7,814 nucleotides of DNA from the NCBI GenBank assembly GCA_024763435.1, contig JANTFN010000074.1:1-7814 (forward strand), given 5' to 3'. Both the position numbers and the translations under genes were made by a program. Below the pieces are notes generated by a model. That model was not told where the DNA came from and searched no databases. It worked only from the letters and a program-made list of their open reading frames with translations. Below, in pieces: positions 1 to 6,280 of this stretch. Numbering within the stretch: position 1 is the first letter of the stretch; each line of letters opens with the position of its first letter. Source of the DNA: Thermodesulfobacteriota bacterium (GTDB lineage Bacteria > Desulfobacterota > S145-22).

Positions 1-3000
1 ACTGTTCTTGCGATTTTACCGCCACCGTCGATCCCACAAATTCCATCTGTGAGTGCGACGGCACGAACAATACCTACACGGAAACCTATACCTCTACCCT
101 GCCCGATATCGTTATTCAGAGTGAGGCCCTGACCCCCGAATGTCTTGCGGATGGGAAGTTGCGGATCCACGGCACCGTAACTCTGGAAAACAGCGGCTGC
201 GGCACGTTGATTCAGAATGTGCCGGTCCGGTTTACGCTCTTTGATGGCACGGGCTGCCTGATCGGGGCCAACATCGCGCAGTGGACCGAAACCTTTACCG
301 GTGTCTCCCTCGCCCACGGCGGGACACAAACCTTCCAGGTGGATCATGTCGAGAATATCAATCTCTGCAGCGCCCTCTCCGGGACGCATCTCTCGATTCT
401 GATGGAGGCGGACTACGGCCATGCGATCTGCGAATGTGACGGCACAAACAACACCCTGTGTGCCGATAAACCTGTTGCAACCGTTGATTTGGCCCTGATT
501 CACGTAACCCCCGTCGTCACCTGCGTGGCGGATGGCAGCGCGACCGGCACGATAGCGGTTCAGGTGGGCAACCTCGGACACAGCGATATCACCACTGACT
601 TCGAGATTTCCCTGACCGATTCGAGCGGCGTGACCGTAACCGACACCTTCACCCACCTCGGCGGAACCCTGCCGATACATCCTAACCAAACACAAACGAC
701 CACCTTCCATGACTGGCAGGTGGACTGTTCTCCCTGTTCTCTGACCTTTACGGCCACAGTGGACCCGAATCATGCCCTATGCGAATGCGACAGCTCCAAC
801 AACAGCTTCACGACGGCGCCCTATACGATCCCCATCCCGGATCTCACGATTACCGGTGTAACGCCGAACCCGGTCTGCACGAACGCCTCGGTCAACATTA
901 CCGTGAAAAATTCCGGATGCGTCCCGGTGGCCCAGGGCGTGACCGTCCGTATCAGCGGCAGCCTGTCGGGAACCGCCTTGACCAAAAACGCCCTTGCCCC
1001 GGGCGCGACCGAAACGGTCACCCTCTCGCTGGGAGACTTGGCCCCCGGTCACTACGGGATGACCGCCACAGTGGACCCGGATGACGTCGTTTGTGAATGT
1101 GATGGGACCAACAATACCTTCAATTTCAGCTTCGATATCAGCCAACCGACCTGTTCAATCACCACGCCTGACACGCTGTTCAGCGGGGCACCTGCTTCTC
1201 TGCAGGCTGTTGTCAAAAACGGGAAGCCGCCCTATTCCTTTTCGTGGTCCGACACCTGCGGTGGGATCTTCGACAATCCATCCTCTGCAAACCCCACCTG
1301 GACACCGCCCCAGGTCGGTGCCAGCACCCCCTGCACGATCAACATCTCTGTCGTTGACGGCGCGGGATGCGTCACCACTTGCCTGCTGGGGGTAACGATT
1401 AAACCCAAAATTCCTCCTCAGCCCGGTTCCCTGCTGGAAATCCAAAAGACGGCAGAAACACGGACCGTCACGGCCGGAGGAATCGCCCGCTACACCATTA
1501 CGGTAAAAAATACCGGCGACAGCCCACTGACAGCGGTCCGGGTCGTTGATACCCAGCCTGAATTTTTCACCTACGTACCGGGGAGCACGGCCCTCGATGG
1601 GGGACCACTCGCCGATCCCGCCATCTCCGGTCGCGTCCTCACCTGGTCCATCGGTCCACTGGCCCCGGGAGAGTCTCGAATCCTGACCTACCAGGCCATC
1701 GCCTCTGTTGACGCGGGGCCGGGTCGGCAATGTAACAGCGTCAGGGCGGCGGGAACCATCGAAGGGGCAACACCTGTCTCCTCCAATGAGGCCACGGCCT
1801 GCATCACCCTGACACGGCGGGGCCTCACCAGCGGCGGGGCCTGCTGCCTGACGGTCGAGGAGGAGCCAACTGAGGTGACGCCTCTTCCCGATGCCTATTA
1901 CGCGTTTGTGGACCCCTATTACGACACCGAGGATGCCATGTTTACCGCCTATACCTCTCTCCATCTGTGGCATTCGAAGCATTTCCCTAACAGGCGTTTC
2001 GCACAACGGCTGAGAAACTATGCCCTGGTCAATGTTCGTGAGCTTTACTTTAAGGCAGGCCATGCATTCGGCCTGACGGCGGCTAATGGAGCCCTGTGGA
2101 TGCCCTACGCGGGGGCCTATGTGATCCGGACGGAGAAGGGCTGGAACCGCAGCATGACAGACGCCCTTATTCGTCCCTCTCAAGTCGCCATGGAACTTCT
2201 CGCTCTGAACGAGTCCCTGAGTGAGATGGACGCCAAAACCCGCCGTCGCCTGACCGCCATCATCACGCAGAAGCTGACATGGCTCTTGGAAGAGGTGAAA
2301 AAGGCGCATCCCCTGCCCGATTCCTGGACGATCAGTGCGGATAAAAACAAAAAAGAGGGTAAGCGGCTGACGGCCTCCAAAGACGCGGCGACACGCTATC
2401 AAAAGGCTGTTCTCCATTTTGCCCTGGCCACCTTGCCCCAGCGATTCCCCCTGGCATTACAAGTGGACCGGCTCCTTGTAAAGGAAATCAATTTCAAGAC
2501 CTTTGACGGGAACCGGCCGGGAACGGAGATCTTTCTCACCATGGCGCTTCGTGCCTCCGGCAAGACGCGTCTCGCGAGAAAAAAGCTTCGAATGCTTGAA
2601 ACCCGACTGCGCAAGGGAAGTCTGAAGATTACACGCCTGGAAACCGCCGCCCTCCTGGCTGGTTTTGAAGACACCGCGTTCGACATAAGACAGCAACTCC
2701 TTCGCAGGATAAGGGATGATTACATCCCGCAAATCGGGATTATCGCGATGGTCACACCAGAAACGGCCCGTCGCGTTCTCCGGCTCCGGGATCTCGCGGG
2801 TATGATTCTCGCCTCGGAAAAGGAGCCGGAAGGGTTTATTTTCCGTAGCGCGTGCAAGAGCCTGAACGAAACCGGGATTCTCTATCGAAAACATTTTAAC
2901 AGCGGGACAGACTATCTTTCTATTAACCTGTTAAACTACCTGTCTTTTCCCAACAGGGTTCCCATTCTCCCTGTCTTTGCTTCCCGGGAAGACATGCCGA

Positions 3001-5111
3001 CGCTTTACCTCAGAAAGGTGGTACTGGCGCCCCATCGCCACGACGACACGGCGAAAGAAACGGCTGACTTTCTGAAAGATTCCCGGGCCGCGAGCAATGT
3101 GGAAGGCCCGACCACATCCAACCAGGCAACACCGGAACTCGCAAATGGCACCCTCCCGGCACAGGGAACAGCTGAAACAACCGCTTCCGCCTTCTTCCCG
3201 GAAATGATTGACCCGACAGGCGCGCCCACTATTGAGAAAAATGTGTCTAATATCCTGCGGGATACCCTCGGCATGACCTGGCTCGGCCATCACCTGCTTG
3301 GCAGGACAGATATCTATGCCGAAACAGGGAGACACCTCATTCATAACGCAAGCACCTACCTGACCACGCTTCAAAAGGTAGGACCAGGTTTCACGAGCAG
3401 CGGCGCGCTTTTGATTCCCTCGGGCGAACTCGCCATAAAAGGAAATATCTCCGCAGGAGAAAGACTTGAGGCTTTCACTGAAAAGGTGTCTTATACCACG
3501 GGCGTTCTCTCGGATTATCTGCTGGCGCAGAAATGGGTGACGGGAAAGATTACACATGTTGATTTCTACAAAAACCTGCTGAAACATTTCAAGGCAAATC
3601 GTTATATCCCTGACAGGCTGACTGTCGCCTCGGATAACGGAGAAACCCGTATTAAGGTCTCTAAAAAACGCGCGCGTAAAATCGTTATTGCCAAATTTTA
3701 CCTTATTTTTGGTGCCGCCTTCACAAAAGACCTCCTCACAAAGGCAAAAGGAACACTCAAACCAACCGACATGATGCTTCTCGCCAATAATCCAGGCCTT
3801 ATCCCCTTCTTTGAGGAAGAGCTGAAGACCTTTCTCGCTGATAAGGGAAAACGCTCCAAACACATGAACCTGGATGACCTGTCCGCGGTCCTCATTGCCT
3901 CACGCCTGTTGCATCAACCGGCCAAGGGGGTTGCAAATCGGCTTAATGACGCGATCCGTAGCGACCTGCCCTTTCCTGCTTCCCGCATCGAACAGAACCA
4001 GAATGGCTTCCTTTATCACACGCACCTGTCCGATTTTCTCCTTTACCTGACCGCCATGGACAAGGGCGAAAATTTTGAAAACACCGCGGATTTTCTCGAC
4101 GCTTTCATCCTCGCAAACTGGGAGGTGAAATACACAAAAGGTGCCCGGACCGCTTACCTCCGGCTCCCCCCGGGTGAAATCGTGATTGTCAAACGGAAAA
4201 ACCGCCGAACCGCTGAGCCGGGTGATTTGATGACCCTCCAGGTCAGGGTGGATAATATCTGCCCGGCAGGGCGCGCCCATGCCAAGGATCTCCCGCAGTT
4301 GATGCTGAAGGCAACTTTTAATCCCCATCTGCTGTATGTCGGGACCCAGCCAGCGACCGGACTGCAGGATCTTGGGAACTTTCTGTGGAAATACACCAAT
4401 CTCTATGAAGGGAATGTCCTGCGCTACAAATACCAGGCCCTGATTCCTTACCGGACGACCTCCCCTTCTATAACAGGCGAAATTGATGCAAAGGGCTACA
4501 CGGGATATTCGGAATTCTCTCCTGACCGGGGTTATGGCGAGAGGTGTTCGGATACCTGGCCAATTCAGTCCCCTTTCAGCCTTGTTCAACCCAGGGAAGT
4601 TCCCGTTAAAGTCTATCTCGACGAAAACGCCGATGGGAAATGGAATGCCGGGGAAACAGGTATGCCAGGAATCACCGTTCGGGACTCTCGGGGAAGAATT
4701 TACCAGACGGCTCAGGATGGTGTTGTAAAGATCCCGGTGGGTTTGAATCAGGTGCTGGTCCAACTCTACATTCAGGGCATTGAGCCATCTCTCTATCCAA
4801 CAACGCCCATTTCAAGCGTTCTAACACATCGGGACAAGCATGCCTATTTTGGCCTGACCCCGGCAGCTCACATCACGGGGATGGTCTTTCTTGACAGGAA
4901 CGCAAATGGAAAACGCGACCCAGGCGAGGCGCCCGTGCCACAGGTTGTCGTTCAAGCCAAAGGGAAAAGGAAGCTGTCGCTTGGCAATGGAACCTTTGAC
5001 TTCAGACTGATCCCACGGTCATGGCTGAAAAAAATCTCTCCGGTTAAAGAACAACCCTTCTACAAGGGAAAAACTGAAAAACTCGGGATAAAAATTAAGT
5101 CGGTTCATTAA
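1..5111 (+). CDS. Giant multidomain exported/surface protein (CARDB repeats, PKD-like, DUF11, unknown helical core, SdrD_B), 5' end off window
   Basis: The frame is open from the first full codon at 3 to TAA at 5109-5111, so the real start and any signal peptide lie upstream; the TTG at 159 is not a credible start. In visible residues: about four CARDB-like beta units (1-380), a PKD/Ig-like domain (384-470), a DUF11 domain (477-604; begins LEIQKTAETRTVTAGG and contains WSIGPLAPGES), an unrecognised largely helical core (607-1386), a second DUF11-like stretch (1391-1530; TAEPGDLMTLQV) and two SdrD_B/Cna_B-like units (1533 to the end). CARDB, DUF11 and SdrD_B domains are known building blocks of extracellular adhesin-like proteins, so export and a structural or adhesive role are inferred. 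About 29 cysteines lie in the first 615 residues and only 3 in the remaining 1,087, suggesting a disulphide-stabilised N-terminal stalk. There is no obvious C-terminal membrane anchor or sorting motif. The gene converges with a minus-strand gene 30 bases downstream. The exact substrate or partner is unknown. Confidence 0.9.
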   Translation, partial: CSCDFTATVDPTNSICECDGTNNTYTETYTSTLPDIVIQSEALTPECLADGKLRIHGTVTLENSGCGTLIQNVPVRFTLFDGTGCLIGANIAQWTETFTGVSLAHGGTQTFQVDHVENINLCSALSGTHLSILMEADYGHAICECDGTNNTLCADKPVATVDLALIHVTPVVTCVADGSATGTIAVQVGNLGHSDITTDFEISLTDSSGVTVTDTFTHLGGTLPIHPNQTQTTTFHDWQVDCSPCSLTFTATVDPNHALCECDSSNNSFTTAPYTIPIPDLTITGVTPNPVCTNASVNITVKNSGCVPVAQGVTVRISGSLSGTALTKNALAPGATETVTLSLGDLAPGHYGMTATVDPDDVVCECDGTNNTFNFSFDISQPTCSITTPDTLFSGAPASLQAVVKNGKPPYSFSWSDTCGGIFDNPSSANPTWTPPQVGASTPCTINISVVDGAGCVTTCLLGVTIKPKIPPQPGSLLEIQKTAETRTVTAGGIARYTITVKNTGDSPLTAVRVVDTQPEFFTYVPGSTALDGGPLADPAISGRVLTWSIGPLAPGESRILTYQAIASVDAGPGRQCNSVRAAGTIEGATPVSSNEATACITLTRRGLTSGGACCLTVEEEPTEVTPLPDAYYAFVDPYYDTEDAMFTAYTSLHLWHSKHFPNRRFAQRLRNYALVNVRELYFKAGHAFGLTAANGALWMPYAGAYVIRTEKGWNRSMTDALIRPSQVAMELLALNESLSEMDAKTRRRLTAIITQKLTWLLEEVKKAHPLPDSWTISADKNKKEGKRLTASKDAATRYQKAVLHFALATLPQRFPLALQVDRLLVKEINFKTFDGNRPGTEIFLTMALRASGKTRLARKKLRMLETRLRKGSLKITRLETAALLAGFEDTAFDIRQQLLRRIRDDYIPQIGIIAMVTPETARRVLRLRDLAGMILASEKEPEGFIFRSACKSLNETGILYRKHFNSGTDYLSINLLNYLSFPNRVPILPVFASREDMPTLYLRKVVLAPHRHDDTAKETADFLKDSRAASNVEGPTTSNQATPELANGTLPAQGTAETTASAFFPEMIDPTGAPTIEKNVSNILRDTLGMTWLGHHLLGRTDIYAETGRHLIHNASTYLTTLQKVGPGFTSSGALLIPSGELAIKGNISAGERLEAFTEKVSYTTGVLSDYLLAQKWVTGKITHVDFYKNLLKHFKANRYIPDRLTVASDNGETRIKVSKKRARKIVIAKFYLIFGAAFTKDLLTKAKGTLKPTDMMLLANNPGLIPFFEEELKTFLADKGKRSKHMNLDDLSAVLIASRLLHQPAKGVANRLNDAIRSDLPFPASRIEQNQNGFLYHTHLSDFLLYLTAMDKGENFENTADFLDAFILANWEVKYTKGARTAYLRLPPGEIVIVKRKNRRTAEPGDLMTLQVRVDNICPAGRAHAKDLPQLMLKATFNPHLLYVGTQPATGLQDLGNFLWKYTNLYEGNVLRYKYQALIPYRTTSPSITGEIDAKGYTGYSEFSPDRGYGERCSDTWPIQSPFSLVQPREVPVKVYLDENADGKWNAGETGMPGITVRDSRGRIYQTAQDGVVKIPVGLNQVLVQLYIQGIEPSLYPTTPISSVLTHRDKHAYFGLTPAAHITGMVFLDRNANGKRDPGEAPVPQVVVQAKGKRKLSLGNGTFDFRLIPRSWLKKISPVKEQPFYKGKTEKLGIKIKSVH
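3..1142 (+). repeat. Tandem CARDB-like domain repeats with C-x-C-D-x-x-N-N signature
   Basis: Within the giant gene, four copies of the unit end CECD(G/S)(T/S)NN(T/S) occur at 48-74, 429-455, 780-806 and 1092-1118, spaced 127, 117 and 104 codons apart. Three are preceded by (T)ATVDPxxxxxCECD, and units begin with a P-x-C or V-x-C motif and often contain NSGC. The pattern resembles the end of CARDB domains (E-x-D-x-x-NN), here modified by two cysteines. The first unit is cut by the window edge, so more copies probably lie upstream. Codons differ freely between copies while the residues are kept, so this is an old protein-level repeat, not a recent DNA duplication. Confidence 0.8.
1821..4160 (+). 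other. Unrecognised, mostly helical core region of the giant protein
   Basis: This section lies between the DUF11 domain and the C-terminal beta domains and encodes about 780 residues that I cannot assign to a family. It is rich in Lys, Arg, Leu and Ala and nearly free of cysteine. It shows amphipathic helix-like stretches such as LTMALRASGKTRLARKK and DLSAVLIASRLLHQPAKG. A low-complexity Ala/Thr/Ser/Gly/Pro linker at 3078-3203 splits it into two halves of about 420 and 320 residues. The helix-pair look could reflect an alpha/alpha toroid or a TPR-like solenoid, but this is only a visual impression. No catalytic motif is recognisable. Confidence 0.5.
4599..5108 (+). repeat. Two SdrD_B/Cna_B-like units with EF-hand-like acidic loops
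   Basis: Two successive units at the C-terminus of the giant protein begin V-Y-L-D-E-N-A-D-G-K-W-N-A-G-E (aspartate codon at 4620) and V-F-L-D-R-N-A-N-G-K-R-D-P-G-E (aspartate codon at 4893), 91 codons apart. The F/YxDxNxDGxxxxGE pattern followed by a beta stretch is the hallmark of SdrD_B-like domains, in which the loop can bind calcium. The second unit is shorter, with about 70 residues to the stop, and ends in a basic tail. Calcium binding is inferred from the family. Confidence 0.7.
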
Positions 5112-5129
5112 AAAGGCCTCGCGGCAGGC
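5110..5129 (-). terminator. Possible rho-independent terminator of the DUF1850-like gene
   Basis: Read on the minus strand, GCCT (5129-5126) pairs with AGGC (5119-5116) across a 6-base loop. A C and then five T (5114-5110) follow. The stem is only 4 bp, so it is weak, but position and T-tract suit the end of the minus-strand gene that stops at 5142. It overlaps the TAA of the converging giant gene by two bases. On the + strand no T-tract follows the hairpin, so it is not expected to work well in that direction. Confidence 0.35.
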
Positions 5130-5141
5130 AAAGGGAAGCGG

Positions 5142-5654
5142 TTAAGCGTTTCCGTAAAATACCCACCACCAGTAAACGCGGGGCCTTCGGAGGGTTTTGA
5201 TGGTCAGGACAGCCCCTTCCGAAAATAATTCGTTAAACCTTATCTTTCGACCACCTAACAACAGCATCTGGTCCTTCGCCTTAGAAACAACGAGGTGGAG
5301 CGCGGGAACTGGATGGTTTTTTTGAACCACAATCGTTTTATTTTCTGCTTCCACAATGTCTTTTTCACTGAAAAACCGCTTCAAGCCCTTCGTCGATTTA
5401 TTATAGATCATTCTGAGGAGCTGAATCTCCCCGTCCGGGCAAATAGAAAATTCTCCGGCGGCAGGTGGCCCTTCTCCCCGGGAATCATACACAATTCTGA
5501 ATACAGGCCGATGTGCTGGTATGGAAAAGGTCACCCGTTGGTGCCCCGCAGGCCCTGAGACAACCAGCCTTCGGATGGGAAAAGCGGCAAGGATTATCAA
5601 AGAAATGATTAAAAAAAGGCCCACGACCTTTTTCATGGATATTTTACGTTTCAT
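5142..5654 (-). CDS. Membrane-anchored DUF1850-like protein
   Basis: This minus-strand gene encodes 170 residues. It begins MKRKISMKK followed by a hydrophobic segment of about 18 residues (VVGLFLIISLIILAAFPI), a signal anchor or uncleaved signal peptide, and then a soluble beta-rich domain outside the cytoplasm. The domain layout matches DUF1850 as I know it: a FxIxY strand (VFRIVYDSR), an EFxxxxDGxI segment (AGEFSICPDGEIQL), a central MIYNKSTKG, and a terminal strand-rich GGRKIRFNELFSEGAVLTIK. The usual Y-T/I-H-S of the family reads Y-D-S-R here. DUF1850 genes are often found beside TRAP transporter genes, but none is visible. Start: the ATG at 5654 is preceded by GAGAGGG three bases away. 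An in-frame ATG at 5732 has no ribosome binding site and would place a strong opposite-strand promoter inside the gene. ATGs at 5666 and 5636 remain possible. Function unknown. Confidence 0.75.
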   Translation of the reverse strand: MKRKISMKKVVGLFLIISLIILAAFPIRRLVVSGPAGHQRVTFSIPAHRPVFRIVYDSRGEGPPAAGEFSICPDGEIQLLRMIYNKSTKGLKRFFSEKDIVEAENKTIVVQKNHPVPALHLVVSKAKDQMLLLGGRKIRFNELFSEGAVLTIKTLRRPRVYWWWVFYGNA

Positions 5655-5715
5655 TTTCCCTCTCATACCTGCCTGATGAATTTTTATCAACCGTTCCTGT
5701 TTCCGCGGCCGGGAA

Positions 5716-5744
5716 TTGACACGTCTCAACATAAATTTTATACT
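5716..5744 (+). promoter_or_regulatory. Near-consensus sigma70-type promoter for the cupin gene
   Basis: TTGACA at 5716-5721 is a perfect -35 box. TATACT at 5739-5744 matches the -10 consensus at five of six bases, with an exact 17-base spacer. Transcription would start near 5751, giving a leader of about 50-65 bases before the cupin start. On the opposite strand a TATAAA at 5742-5737 overlaps this -10 box and might serve the divergent DUF1850-like gene, but it lacks a good -35. Confidence 0.7.
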
Positions 5745-5815
5745 CTGCGAAATAAATAATACCAGATACGGGCCCTGAGAACATCGATTTTCGGAAAACC
5801 ATGATGGAAGATGAA

Positions 5816-6184
5816 ATGATTAAAACAGACTACAAAAAAATTCCGCCTTACAAAACAAAGGATGGTTCGATCATTCGGGAGCTTCTTCATCCTGATACGC
5901 ACGGAGAAACATTGAACCAAAGCCTTGCTGAGGCGACCGTTCCCCCCGGGGCCAAAACGCTCTGCCATCATCACGTTAACTTCAGTGAAATCTACCATGT
6001 CACGCGTGGAACCGGCGAGTTAACCGTCGGGAAAGATGCTTGTGAAATACACAAAGGCGACACCGTGTATATCCCTCCCGGTACCCCGCATTGGGTCAGA
6101 AATACCGGCGTCACTGATTTGCGTATTCTCTGCTGCTGCGCCCCCCCTTATACCCACGAGGGGACGCTCCTTCATGAGGCGTAA
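5816..6184 (+). CDS. Single-domain cupin (Cupin_2) metal-binding protein
   Basis: The gene encodes a 122-residue small cytoplasmic protein consisting almost entirely of one cupin barrel. Cupin motif 1 is PPGAKTLCHHHVNFSEIYHV with candidate metal ligands H51, H53 and E58. Motif 2 is GDTVYIPPGTPHWVRNTG with the fourth ligand H92. All canonical ligands are present, so it should bind a divalent metal. The substrate is unknown, since this fold covers isomerases, dioxygenases and sugar or ligand sensors. The conserved-looking tail LRILCCCAPPYTHEGT has three consecutive cysteines (106-108), a pattern I associate with a common subgroup of uncharacterised stand-alone cupins. Start: ATG at 5816 has GGAAG five bases upstream; in-frame ATGs at 5801 and 5804 add five or four residues and have a weaker GGAAA site. 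The gene sits behind a strong promoter and 96 bases before folC, with which it may be co-transcribed. Confidence 0.9.
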   Translation: MIKTDYKKIPPYKTKDGSIIRELLHPDTHGETLNQSLAEATVPPGAKTLCHHHVNFSEIYHVTRGTGELTVGKDACEIHKGDTVYIPPGTPHWVRNTGVTDLRILCCCAPPYTHEGTLLHEA

Positions 6185-6209
6185 AATTCTCTCTGATTTT
6201 TTCCGCATC

Positions 6210-6238
6210 TTGACTTTCCATGTAAATCATTCCATGAT
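6210..6238 (+). promoter_or_regulatory. Possible promoter upstream of folC
   Basis: TTGACT at 6210-6215 (five of six matches to the -35 consensus) is separated by 17 bases from CATGAT at 6233-6238 (four of six to the -10). It lies in the 96-base gap between the cupin and folC genes and would give folC a leader of about 35 bases. The weak -10 makes this tentative; transcription could instead read through from the cupin promoter. Confidence 0.35.
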
Positions 6239-6239
6239 T
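6225..6239. repeat. Short perfect palindrome upstream of folC
   Basis: AATCAT-TCC-ATGATT is a perfect 6-bp inverted repeat with a 3-base centre. It overlaps the -10 part of the putative folC promoter, which would suit an operator, but it is AT-rich and short and could arise by chance. No T-tract follows it, so it does not look like a terminator for the cupin gene. Confidence 0.3.
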
Positions 6240-6280
6240 CGACCATATTAGGGGTTTTAAGTAAAATTTAGAGGCATATT

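Noticed and set aside
779..1395. Short + strand frames within the repeat region
   Set aside because: Out of frame with the conserved repeats; the translations are low-complexity Arg/Pro/Gly-rich.
1155..2417. 420-codon open frame on the minus strand
   Set aside because: It lies wholly opposite the giant gene, crosses its PKD-like, DUF11 and core regions, and its translation has no recognisable domain. It is a codon-bias shadow.
1821..4160. Thioester-containing alpha-2-macroglobulin domain
   Set aside because: No CGEQ motif is present in the region; only a vague helical resemblance remains.
2931..4763. Two long minus-strand open frames (2931-3863 and 3900-4763)
   Set aside because: They are antisense to the core of the giant gene, with no domain signature or convincing start signals.
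159..5111. TTG at 159 as the start of the giant gene
   Set aside because: The frame is open with the same repeat type (CECDGTNNT at 48-74) before it, so the gene begins outside the window.
5295..5558. Plus-strand frame opposite the DUF1850-like gene
   Set aside because: It is antisense to a gene with a clear membrane segment and domain layout, and has no family resemblance.
5738..5998. Minus-strand frame across the cupin promoter and 5' end
   Set aside because: Opposes the cupin gene with its intact metal-binding motifs and overlaps a strong + strand promoter.
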